Positions 1 to 6,301 are shown, numbered from the stretch's first letter. The stretch is DNA of 16,306 nt from CAZWVA01 sp964636885 (GCA_964636885.1 CAZWVA010000058.1:1-16306); one strand, 5' to 3'. Translations and numbers: made by a program. Notes: generated from the sequence alone by a model not told the origin.

Positions 1-53
1 GAGTTTCCTGCTTCTATCGGCAGTGAGCCAAGTATCCCTTCTTTTCTTTTCAA
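1..53 (-). CDS. possible start of a further element gene (partial, runs off window)
   Basis: A possible TTG start at 53 opens a frame that stays open to the window edge (17 codons, beginning LKRKEGILGSLPIEAGN). An AGGTG sequence lies 5 bases upstream, and the frame begins 15 bases after the stop of the initiator-like gene on the same strand. If real, it would be the next gene of that operon. Nothing about its function can be read from so few residues, and a chance open frame is quite possible. Confidence 0.25.
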   Translation of the reverse strand, partial: MKRKEGILGSLPIEAGN

Positions 54-68
54 GAGGACACCTGAACA

Positions 69-926
69 TCACCCCGAGAGCCTCCGTCGGTTCATCTCCC
101 TAATGCGGGCGAGCTCGGCCTCCGGATCTTTCCCATGCGAAAGGGACCCGTTAGGATCCTCAAAGCTCATCTGTGCGGTGAGGGAGCTGACGATTTGATG
201 AACCAGTTGGCGAGATTCCCCAGCCGATGGATTACACCGGGGGGATCCGGGGAAGTTATCGGGCGGTCTCGACCTGATCCCTTCTATCGCGTCCCTGAGA
301 AGTTTGAGGTTTTCCGACCTACACTCAGGACAATCGCGTGGAGTTCTACAGTTGCAACTAGGGGAAGGGTTGGCCCTATCCTCACAGTCTGAGGTGAAAT
401 CTCGGCCATTGGGTTTCCCTTTAGGCTGGTTAGTGAGTAGTTTTTTTTCTTTCTTACTAACTGAATCAAAAAATTTTTTTTCTATGTCTTCAAGGTTGGA
501 TTCCGGGGCTCTGTTGATATTAGCACCATTGCTGAAAGAAAGAGTATTATATTGGATATTCTTAAATGAGTATTCTTCGTGTAAAGCCGGCTTTACATCC
601 TGATGTAAAGCCGGCTTTACATCAGGAAGCCCATTTCCAGGGTTTTTGTCCACAAAATAAAAGTTTGGTTTACCCCAACCCTGTCTCTTGATCTTAATTA
701 AGCTGGAAACCTCGAGTTCCTTGACGTATTTATCAACTTGTGGCCTCGATAGACCCAAATCCTTTGAGAGGGTTTCCTCGGATGGATGGCAAAAGTCTTT
801 GTCCCAGCAGTAGGAGAGTAAAATGCCATATAGGAGCCGGGCTTGGGGGGTTAACCATCCAGCTCTTAGAATCATATTGGGAATCTGAACAAACCCGGAA
901 GGTGGTCCTGGGGCGTCCTTATGCAT
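69..926 (-). CDS. replication initiator-like winged-helix protein with palindromic repeats inside the gene
   Basis: The product is a 285-aa DNA-binding protein. The open frame reaches further upstream, but the ATG at 926 is preferred: it has GAGG about 6 bases upstream and overlaps the stop of the preceding 64-aa ORF by 8 bases (ATGCATAA), which suggests translational coupling. Residues 25-92 form a winged-helix/HTH_36-type domain, with helix RLLYGILLSY, then PSEETLSKDLGLSRPQVDKY as the HTH, then a wing. This fold is common in plasmid and phage initiators, including the lambda O N-terminus. Residues 102-117 are two tandem octapeptides, DVKPALHQ and DVKPALHE, whose DNA is palindromic. A basic, polar linker follows, then a cysteine cluster (C181, C191, C193, C199, C202) that could bind zinc, and a charged C-terminus. 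The HTH call is firm. The initiator role is inferred from gene layout. A transcriptional regulator is the alternative. Confidence 0.75.
   Translation of the reverse strand: MHKDAPGPPSGFVQIPNMILRAGWLTPQARLLYGILLSYCWDKDFCHPSEETLSKDLGLSRPQVDKYVKELEVSSLIKIKRQGWGKPNFYFVDKNPGNGLPDVKPALHQDVKPALHEEYSFKNIQYNTLSFSNGANINRAPESNLEDIEKKFFDSVSKKEKKLLTNQPKGKPNGRDFTSDCEDRANPSPSCNCRTPRDCPECRSENLKLLRDAIEGIRSRPPDNFPGSPRCNPSAGESRQLVHQIVSSLTAQMSFEDPNGSLSHGKDPEAELARIREMNRRRLSG
576..627. repeat. two tandem 24-bp palindromic repeats (candidate iterons) in the initiator-like gene
   Basis: Two direct 24-bp units (576-599 and 600-623) each centre on TGTAAAGCCGGCTTTACA. The left copy is a perfect 18-bp palindrome (580-597). 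The right copy is a perfect 30-bp palindrome (598-627, centre between 612 and 613). The units encode DVKPALHQ and DVKPALHE. On the downstream side in gene direction lies an AT-rich stretch (about 529-579). On the other side, TTGTCCACA at 646-654 differs by one base from the DnaA-box consensus. Iterons inside the linker of the initiator gene, followed by AT-rich DNA, is the lambda ori/O arrangement. Calling this an origin is inference. Confidence 0.7.
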
Positions 927-1113
927 TGGACGCCTCTTCTTTTTGCTGATATTTCTTGAAAACCACCTGTACGATCTCGCCCAATTTCCCGAGTTCCTTC
1001 TCGATCTCACTGCAGACGAGGTACCCAAGGAGCCGATCGGGTGCGTCAGGGGCTGATATTGAAATTGCATCAATGCCTTTGGCACTCAAAGCAATCAAAA
1101 TCCGTGTCGACAT
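919..1113 (-). CDS. small hypothetical protein coupled to the initiator-like gene
   Basis: The product is 64 aa. The ATG at 1113 is preceded by AGAGGAA at good spacing, and the stop overlaps the ATG of the initiator-like gene by 8 bases. This typical coupling makes the ORF likely real although it lies partly within a longer open frame. The protein starts MSTRILIALSAKGID, has a hydrophobic N-terminal strand and a helical C-terminal half (EIEKELGKLGEIVQVVFKKY), and contains one cysteine. I do not recognise a family. Its position suggests an accessory of the element, for example a regulator or partner of the initiator, but no function can be assigned. Confidence 0.6.
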   Translation of the reverse strand: MSTRILIALSAKGIDAISISAPDAPDRLLGYLVCSEIEKELGKLGEIVQVVFKKYQQKEEASNA

Positions 1114-1217
1114 CGTTTCCTCTTACCCCATATTCGAAGGAAAATTGAAAAAGAGCAGGTCCTTTTTTTCGGGATTTGAAAATTTTTATGGAAGGGATAT
1201 TAAGATAACTGTCGGGA

Positions 1218-2222
1218 CTACAAAAACTTCAAAGATTTCAACTTCTTTCTCAATCTTATCTCCGTTTCAGAGACGGTCTGCCGTGTTATCTTTAGTTCCT
1301 TTGCCGTTTCCCGTTGAGTTAAACCCTCTATACACCGGTGTAAAAAAACCCGTTTCTCTAAGGGGCTTGTTTTTTTAGGATCGTTGACGATCTCCAAACA
1401 TTTTGAGATGAGTTCTCGACTTTCGAGGATTTCTTCCCAATTTAAACTCTCGAAGAGTATGTCACATAAAGTGATTTCAAAATCTTCTGTTGCTATTGGT
1501 TCATCAAGGGATTCTTCAAACCTTTTAGCCTGTATTAGCTTTCTATTCTCATCGTATAGATCCATTGCCACGGCGTGAGGAATAAATGCAATGGAAACAT
1601 CCCCCCTGGTAGCCTTCAGGAAATCCTCTCTTAGAGTGCCCGGTAGGGCTTCTTTTGAAGCTTTATCCACAAGGGGCCAGGGCTCACGGAGCTGGAAATA
1701 ACTTCCAAACCTCGGATTTTTCTTTTCCAATTCCTGCAGGGCTCTCCTGCTTAGCCTGTCGAGAGCTTCTTCAATGTGTAGCCTGGTCACCGAGTGTTCT
1801 TCGAGGAGTTGTTTCCATTTTACGATGAGAGCCTCTTCACTATTAGGTTGTGTCCGAATGTCGTGAGATATTCTGGCTCCAACCGAAATCCAAACTAATA
1901 ATGAGGCGAGGATAAGAGAATCTGGAAAGTGATTCCTTGTCCCGAAGAACCTTTTAGCTGACAGGATCCCTTCAAGGAGGGAGGGGTGAATTGTGATTGG
2001 ACCACCCGGATGGTGTGGGACTACTTGAGCTTCAAGACGATCAAAGAATCTGTTGAGATCCTCCATTAAGGGGATGAGTTCTCCCGGGGTTTTCTTCAAA
2101 AGCCGGTCAATAAAACCTTCGAGATTTGCCAAACTGATTGAGATTCCAAGGAACTGCTCTAGTACGGTTACGACCTCATTGATTTGTTGCAAAAGCTGAA
2201 TTTTTTGTTTATTCTTTTCCAT
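1218..2222 (-). CDS. unrecognised regulator with C-terminal sigma-region-4-like HTH
   Basis: The product is 334 aa, starting at the ATG at 2222, which has AGAAGGT 6 bases upstream. The frame can be extended 23 residues to a TTG, but that stretch is a hairpin leader without a Shine-Dalgarno sequence. The last 55 residues (from about 279) resemble sigma-70 region 4 / LuxR-type HTH: SPLEKRVFLHRCIEGLTQRE, then a helix-turn-helix with AKELKITRQTVSETEIRLRK. The first 270 residues are mostly helical, with a leucine-rich, possibly coiled-coil start, and I recognise no domain in them. It lacks sigma regions 2 and 3, so it is more likely a transcriptional regulator than a functioning sigma factor. It precedes the 64-aa ORF and initiator-like gene on the same strand (104-bp gap) and may control them. 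Confidence 0.7.
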   Translation of the reverse strand: MEKNKQKIQLLQQINEVVTVLEQFLGISISLANLEGFIDRLLKKTPGELIPLMEDLNRFFDRLEAQVVPHHPGGPITIHPSLLEGILSAKRFFGTRNHFPDSLILASLLVWISVGARISHDIRTQPNSEEALIVKWKQLLEEHSVTRLHIEEALDRLSRRALQELEKKNPRFGSYFQLREPWPLVDKASKEALPGTLREDFLKATRGDVSIAFIPHAVAMDLYDENRKLIQAKRFEESLDEPIATEDFEITLCDILFESLNWEEILESRELISKCLEIVNDPKKTSPLEKRVFLHRCIEGLTQRETAKELKITRQTVSETEIRLRKKLKSLKFL

Positions 2223-2248
2223 GGCGACACCTTCTCTATAAAGTTTTG

Positions 2249-2279
2249 GGGCAGGCTGTGCAAGCAACCTGCCCTTTTT
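2249..2279 (+). terminator. hairpin plus T5, terminator-like on the plus strand
   Basis: The arms are 2249-2258 and 2265-2274, a 10-bp GC-rich stem with one C-A mismatch on the plus strand, around a 6-base loop. TTTTT follows at 2275-2279. Read on the plus strand this is a good Rho-independent terminator, although no plus-strand gene ends here. On the minus strand the stem is continuous (the mismatch becomes G-U) and lies in the leader of the regulator gene, just ahead of its ribosome-binding site, but has no following T run. It may end an antisense RNA or act as a leader hairpin. Confidence 0.5.
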
Positions 2280-2309
2280 AGAGTATCCCAATCAAGGGTA
2301 GCCTTCAAT

Positions 2310-2342
2310 CTTTTAACCCCTTATCCTTTTAACCTTTTTACC
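2310..2342. repeat. short direct repeats upstream of the regulator gene
   Basis: CTTTTAACC occurs exactly at 2310-2318 and 2326-2334 (16-bp period). A looser copy, CCTTTTTACC, lies at 2333-2342. They lie about 90-120 bases upstream of the regulator start at 2222, in the gap after the recombinase fragment. They may be operator or recombinase-arm sites, but the composition is simple (A/G tracts on the minus strand), so chance is possible. Confidence 0.35.
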
Positions 2343-2375
2343 TCCCTCGGCTAATTGAAAATACACTCTAGAATT

Positions 2376-2475
2376 GTGCTAACAGTTTTTGTGCTGGGCA
2401 AAAGATAAAAGTCAATCTAACTTGCTCAAAGTAAATCACTTTTAATCCATTTTTGTGCTAACACTTTTGCTAACA
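2376..2475. repeat. three TGCTAACA repeats at the recombinase 3' end
   Basis: TGCTAACA is found at 2377-2384, 2456-2463 and 2468-2475, the first two extended to GTGCTAACA. The last two are 12 bp apart and overlap the end of the recombinase fragment. Short direct repeats near the integrase end are what tyrosine-recombinase arm-type sites look like. This is a suggestion only. Confidence 0.35.
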
Positions 2476-2757
2476 AAATTTTCAGATTTTGGGTCGTCTA
2501 GAGTAGAAACTGCCTTTTTAAGTGCTTCGGGTGTAGGGTGAGAATATCTCATTGTCATGTGGATAGACGAATGCCCTAGTAGCTTAGAAACGGTGACAAG
2601 GTCAACCCCGGAAAGTACAAGCCTGGTAGCAAAAGTGTGTCTAAGGTCGTGAAATCTCAGGTTTTTTATGTTGGCTTTTCTGCAAGAATTGTAAAAAGCA
2701 GTTCTTATATCTCTTAATGGTTTGCCCTGGAAAGTGAAAACATTACGTGTCCCTTCA
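2442..2757 (-). pseudogene. C-terminal fragment of a tyrosine recombinase (phage-type integrase), abutting tRNA-Leu
   Basis: About 105 residues of the catalytic domain remain. They include NVFTFQGKPLRDIRTAF, the HxxR box HDLRHTFATR, LLGHSS with the second conserved His, and the MTMRYSHPTPE box with the catalytic Tyr. The N-terminal arm/core-binding domains, Arg I and the catalytic Lys are absent. The fragment begins exactly where the tRNA-Leu CCA end stops, and its frame stays open through the tRNA 3' part (giving GFKSPLRHHEGT ahead of RNVF). No start codon with a Shine-Dalgarno sequence is visible. It is therefore either a decayed remnant or the C-terminal half of an integrase split by integration within its own gene. 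The second reading would need the N-terminal half at the other end of the element, outside this window. The family call is firm. Confidence 0.85.
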
Positions 2758-2845
2758 TGGTGCCGAAGGGGGGATTTGAACCCCCACGGGCTCTCACCCA
2801 CTGGATCCTGAATCCAGCGCGTCTGCCAAATTCCGCCACTTCGGC
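2758..2845 (-). tRNA. tRNA-Leu (anticodon CAG)
   Basis: A complete class II tRNA is encoded on the minus strand. The acceptor GCCGAAG (from 2845) pairs with CTTCGGC. The anticodon stem CTGGA/TCCAG encloses the loop TTCAGGA, giving anticodon CAG. A long variable arm follows (TGGGTGAGAGCCCG), then a T arm with GGTTCAAATCC, discriminator A and an encoded CCA (2758-2760). It is the insertion point for the recombinase fragment that starts directly at its 3' end, so the 3' half is the likely attachment core. Confidence 0.97.
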
Positions 2846-2866
2846 AATGGGAAGATATATCTATAC

Positions 2867-2895
2867 ATCATAAGGTAGTAATCCCCTAATATCAA
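2867..2895 (-). promoter_or_regulatory. promoter of tRNA-Leu
   Basis: On the minus strand there is a -35 TTGATA (2890-2895), a 17-bp spacer and a -10 TATGAT (2867-2872), each 5/6 to the sigma-70 consensus. Transcription would start near 2860, about 15 bases before the mature tRNA 5' end. This lets the tRNA be expressed independently of the secretion operon upstream. Confidence 0.7.
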
Positions 2896-2966
2896 GAGCC
2901 CGAATAAGGCTAATGTAATCGTGAGATCATTTTCAATAAGGGGTTCCAATTCTCTATTCGTTCAAA

Positions 2967-4118
2967 CTAAGTCAGCCCTTCATTCTCTGAGACCAGTCTA
3001 TTCAGGATTTCCTTCTGAATATCCTCGATCTGAGCCTTTACACGAGAGATTTCCTCAGTGGATTTTCCCCTTTCCTTGCATTCTTCAAATACCTGGTCTA
3101 GCTTTGACAGTATATGCCTTAGCTTTGTTTGTGCCTCTATGTTTGCCTTTATAAACGTCTCTTTGTCGTCCCATGGACGTTTAGCATAGGACTCCAGTTC
3201 TTTTGCTTGAACTAGTAGTTCTCGAAGGCGATCTCTATAGCCATGAAGCGATTGATAAATCACACCCTGTATCTCGACTCTTTCACCGGGCTCCCGCCAA
3301 AGTACGTTCTCAAGGATGCTTAGATCGCTTTCTTCGACTCTGTTTCTTCCATCGATATAGGCCTTGGTTTTAAGGAGTAAAACCGATTGCTTATATCTCC
3401 TATCGGAGAGTACTATTCCCTTCTTTCTGAGTTCGTTTCTTATACGGGAGATGAGTTTTACCGTACTGGGCGGAATAAAAACGTCCCTTACTTGAGATTG
3501 GCAGTATTTGATTTCTTCAAGGTCTACTGTGGTTCTCTCACCCGTGGTTACATCTTCCTGTATCATCTTTAAGAACCTAAAGTCTTCTTTTATATAATCG
3601 AGAACGTATCTTAACAAAAACCTGTCATATAGTGCCTCAAGCTCGTCTTCTTCGGATGGGAGTTCATTGCTTGCTCCAAAGAGGGTAATGAGAGGTACTC
3701 GAATCGCCTCGGTACCATTATAGAAAACCCTCTCGTTCATGATTGTAAGGAGGGTATTGAGTATAGAGGAACTCGCCTTGAAAACCTCATCCAGAAATGC
3801 AATATGGGCTTCCGGTAGCTTTCCACCGGTTACCCTTCTATATTCGTCGTTCTCGAGGCCTTTAAGGCTCACGGCACCGAATATTTCCTCGGGTGTGGTG
3901 AATTTTGTAAGGAGCCACTGAAAGTATACCCCTCCTTGAATCCTACCGCAGATCTCATGTGCAAGCAGGGACTTTGCCGTTCCGGGAGGGCCTATGAGAA
4001 GCACATGGTTTCCGGAAAGAATCGCACAAAAGGCACCTTCTATAACATCGTCTCTCTCAAAGAATCTCCCTTTTAGCTCTTCCTTTATCTTTCTTATCTT
4101 TTCTACTGTTCTTTCCAT
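2967..4118 (-). CDS. MoxR-family AAA+ ATPase, RavA-like
   Basis: The product is a 383-aa cytoplasmic AAA+ ATPase, probably a chaperone-like or metal-insertion remodelling factor. Walker A is GPPGTAKS (43-50), Walker B is IAFLDE (106-111), sensor 1 Asn is in LFGASNE (147-153), the arginine-finger region is DRFLLR (165-170) and sensor 2 is SDRRYK (238-243). The LLTKFTTPEEIFGAVSLKGL stretch and the LPEAHIAFLDEVFKASSSIL stretch are characteristic of the RavA branch of MoxR. E. coli RavA is about 500 aa; here the region after the AAA+ module is a shorter, helical, coiled-coil-like tail. The ATG overlaps the 3' end of gspK by 16 bases and lacks a strong Shine-Dalgarno sequence, so translation is probably coupled. 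RavA proteins usually pair with a VWA protein (ViaA), but none follows: the next gene is tRNA-Leu. A role with the secretion system is inferred from linkage only. Confidence 0.9.
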   Translation of the reverse strand: MERTVEKIRKIKEELKGRFFERDDVIEGAFCAILSGNHVLLIGPPGTAKSLLAHEICGRIQGGVYFQWLLTKFTTPEEIFGAVSLKGLENDEYRRVTGGKLPEAHIAFLDEVFKASSSILNTLLTIMNERVFYNGTEAIRVPLITLFGASNELPSEEDELEALYDRFLLRYVLDYIKEDFRFLKMIQEDVTTGERTTVDLEEIKYCQSQVRDVFIPPSTVKLISRIRNELRKKGIVLSDRRYKQSVLLLKTKAYIDGRNRVEESDLSILENVLWREPGERVEIQGVIYQSLHGYRDRLRELLVQAKELESYAKRPWDDKETFIKANIEAQTKLRHILSKLDQVFEECKERGKSTEEISRVKAQIEDIQKEILNRLVSENEGLT

Positions 4119-5227
4119 GAGATGATTTTCACCCTGCTTGAATCTAGAGATGTGCTCTTCCTTATAACCGCTTTAACGATACTGGTTGTGGGGCTTTCCT
4201 CTTCTCCCAACTTGCCTACAGATATTACAGAGAATACATCACTTTCCCCTGAGTTCAAAACCACACCTGTGAGACCCGCGCTGATTTTAGATTCTGGATC
4301 AACGCTCTGTGCTATCTCTCTCACCCTTTTTTGTTTAATTACAGGTTCGTCCTTCCTCGCCTCTATTACGGCTTCGGCTATGCTTTCTGCTACGTCATCG
4401 GGCACCTCTTCTGGAGATCCGGTTTCTTGTCCCTGAACTGCAGAGACGCTGGCGCCCTTTATCGCGGCCATCATTACGAGTTTAGAAGCGGTGCTAAAAT
4501 TCACCCTTTTGTCCCTTGGATAGACGGTAACGTAGTCCTTTATAGTGTTAAAGAACTCGCTTTCCATTCCATCTATAAGCCGGATTTCCTCAAGACTGTC
4601 AAGTGGACCGTCTTTTATGCTATAGGGGTTATCTAAGCTCTCGTAGAACCTGGCATCCGCTCCTGCTGGGTTTTGATCGTTTTTTGTTTTTGAACCTTCA
4701 ATTGGATGGTCGAGCCAGTTGATTAAACTCGCAATAAAGCGTTCGGATTTGCCGCTATAAATACCGAGCATTCTAAAAAGCTCTCTGAGTTCTGTAAGCA
4801 CCTGCAAGTCAACCTGGTTTGTGGTTTGACTCACAAGAGCATTTAGATTTATCTTTGATCGCTCGTCGATAACTGTAATGGATACGGTTCCACTACCAAC
4901 TGGAAAAGATGGGACCCTTATAGTCCAGTACCCTTTAGAATACCCACTTTGATCACCGAATACACCCGAGATCTCCTTTAACCCTTCAAGGGGGCTATTA
5001 TTTAGAGTGCCAGCTACGACCTGGATTCCTGATTTAGCAATGTAGCGTGCTATTATTTCGTCTCTCGTGTTAGCCGATATCTCCGTATCAACCTGGGTGA
5101 AGTATATTAGGTCAACAACGAGTGTGGAGAGAATCGCAATTGCGATGAGCACGACGACAAGCACAATTCCCGTCTCGGATCCCCTTTTATGTCTACCCTT
5201 ATCCATTGGATCTTTAAATTCGTCCAT
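4103..5227 (-). CDS. gspK: type II secretion minor pseudopilin GspK
   Basis: The product is 374 aa. GspK is the large minor pseudopilin thought to cap the pseudopilus tip with GspI and GspJ in the periplasm. The prepilin leader ends at G20 (GSETG), followed by the hydrophobic segment IVLVVVLIAIAILSTLVVDL. The Glu normally at mature position 5 is absent, as is typical for GspK. The large periplasmic domain contains the conserved IDERSKINLNAL stretch and LINWLDHP with a helix-hairpin-like region (SLEEIRLIDGM), matching the family. The start at 5227 has AGAGGGA 3 bases upstream and comes 8 bases after the gspJ stop. The family is usually about 300-330 aa, so this one is slightly long, owing to an inserted acidic segment near residues 260-300. 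Confidence 0.93.
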   Translation of the reverse strand: MDEFKDPMDKGRHKRGSETGIVLVVVLIAIAILSTLVVDLIYFTQVDTEISANTRDEIIARYIAKSGIQVVAGTLNNSPLEGLKEISGVFGDQSGYSKGYWTIRVPSFPVGSGTVSITVIDERSKINLNALVSQTTNQVDLQVLTELRELFRMLGIYSGKSERFIASLINWLDHPIEGSKTKNDQNPAGADARFYESLDNPYSIKDGPLDSLEEIRLIDGMESEFFNTIKDYVTVYPRDKRVNFSTASKLVMMAAIKGASVSAVQGQETGSPEEVPDDVAESIAEAVIEARKDEPVIKQKRVREIAQSVDPESKISAGLTGVVLNSGESDVFSVISVGKLGEEESPTTSIVKAVIRKSTSLDSSRVKIISWKEQ

Positions 5228-5235
5228 TCTTCCCT

Positions 5236-5904
5236 CTAATTCGCCACCGGTATCCCTATTAGGGAACTAAACGTAACGTTTTCTCCTCTTGGACTCCTCA
5301 TAGTTAGGGTTACTTGCACGGCCTTTGGCAAAGAGCCAGTTTGACTCGAATCCCACTCTTCAACTGGTCCCTCTACGTTATCCGATATATAAGTCAGATT
5401 GAACTCTACTATGTGTTCAGAAATCGGGTACTGTATTCCTCCGGAATCGGTACCGATCCTTGGGTTTTCACTCCTAATAAGAAGGAAGAGATCGCTCTGA
5501 GGGATGGGTTCTAGATAATAACTGATCTCGGCTTGATCGGCGTCCTTGGATTTTATCCCCGGCTCTCTTGAAAGGGACGTGAATCTCATGAAGCTTTGAT
5601 CCCCCTCTTTTGCCCCGACAAAGGAAGAGTATGGGTAAGTTATAGAATCCGAAAAAACCTTTCCCCTTAGATATGCGGCTTGGAGGTCTTTCGTCATCCT
5701 GGAAAAGACGGTATTGGCCTCGTGATAGAGTTCAATTGTGTTCTCGGCGCTTTCCTTTGCTTTTATAATCTGAAAGAAAGAGGCGTAGAGAACCGTTAAG
5801 ACCATCGCCCCTATAACAACGGCAAGGAGTACCTCAAGGAGGGTGAACCCCTTATCCGAGATCCGAGATCGCCATCGTAACTTCAAGGCTCTCTTTCCCC
5901 TCAT
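5236..5904 (-). CDS. gspJ: type II secretion minor pseudopilin GspJ
   Basis: The product is 222 aa, a minor pseudopilin of the tip complex. The basic leader ends at G19 (SDKG) before FTLLEVLLAVVIGAMVLTVL, with Glu at mature position 5. The remainder is a beta-rich periplasmic domain ending in MRSPRGENVTFSSLIGIPVA, as in GspJ. The ATG at 5904 overlaps the gspI end by 53 bases. An alternative TTG at 5886, about 10 bases after GAGGGG, would shorten the leader and the overlap, and the choice is uncertain. An 8-bp tandem duplication (ATCTCGGATCTCGGAT on the minus strand) sits just before the cleavage site, at the junction with gspI. Confidence 0.92.
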   Translation of the reverse strand: MRGKRALKLRWRSRISDKGFTLLEVLLAVVIGAMVLTVLYASFFQIIKAKESAENTIELYHEANTVFSRMTKDLQAAYLRGKVFSDSITYPYSSFVGAKEGDQSFMRFTSLSREPGIKSKDADQAEISYYLEPIPQSDLFLLIRSENPRIGTDSGGIQYPISEHIVEFNLTYISDNVEGPVEEWDSSQTGSLPKAVQVTLTMRSPRGENVTFSSLIGIPVAN

Positions 5905-6301
5905 CCCACGTAATTAGTAGTCGGACCGTTCTTATCTCTATCCCCAACTCCGAAATCTCAAAGGGTTTTATGGAAAGAAACCAGTTAAATCCTGGGGCTC
6001 CCTCGAACTCTCCCTTTTCTTCTCTTGGTTGTGGATACCCCTCAAGCTCGATCTCCGTGAGTTTTTCTTGAGCTAGGATTCCTGCAATCGTTAGATTTTT
6101 TGACCTGGAGGCTAGAATCAGGTTCTTGTTCACGGCGCCTAGCAGTACGGTGAGCGCGGTGCCCAGTATCACAACCGCAACGAGTACCTCAAGAAGTGTG
6201 AATCCCCGATCCCGTGAACCCGGAAGGACTCTATTTACTCTTGGTATGGTTCTCTCTCCATTCCCTGATTTTTCACTGCTTAAAAAGGTCAACGTATTCA
6301 T
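5852..6301 (-). CDS. gspI: type II secretion minor pseudopilin GspI
   Basis: The product is 149 aa, the core minor pseudopilin that assembles with GspJ and GspK and starts pseudopilus formation. The prepilin site is RDRG/FTLLEVLVAVVILGTALT, with Glu at mature position 5. The small periplasmic domain (NLTIAGILAQEKLTEIELEG) is typical of GspI. The leader before cleavage is 33 residues, long for the family. The ATG at 6301 overlaps the gspH end by 29 bases and has no clear Shine-Dalgarno sequence, so a downstream start such as the TTG at 6292 is possible. Confidence 0.93.
   Translation of the reverse strand: MNTLTFLSSEKSGNGERTIPRVNRVLPGSRDRGFTLLEVLVAVVILGTALTVLLGAVNKNLILASRSKNLTIAGILAQEKLTEIELEGYPQPREEKGEFEGAPGFNWFLSIKPFEISELGIEIRTVRLLITWDEGKESLEVTMAISDLG

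Noticed and set aside
1346..1377. A-run / CCC...GGG / T-run resembling a terminator
   Set aside because: It lies inside the regulator coding sequence and encodes the conserved HTH entry (KKTSPLEKR). The stem is only about 3 GC pairs.
956..1378. 140-aa plus-strand open frame near the small coupled ORF
   Set aside because: It overlaps three minus-strand genes with better start signals. Its Ser/Phe-rich composition is that of an antisense shadow.
1663..1671. Perfect DnaA box TTATCCACA
   Set aside because: A single isolated 9-mer inside the regulator coding sequence, about 1 kb from the candidate iterons. One copy is expected by chance at this length scale.
2442..2801. Recombinase frame starting at a GTG within the tRNA as a complete gene
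   Set aside because: The first 15 or so residues are tRNA sequence, and the product lacks Arg I and the N-terminal domains, so it cannot be a complete recombinase.
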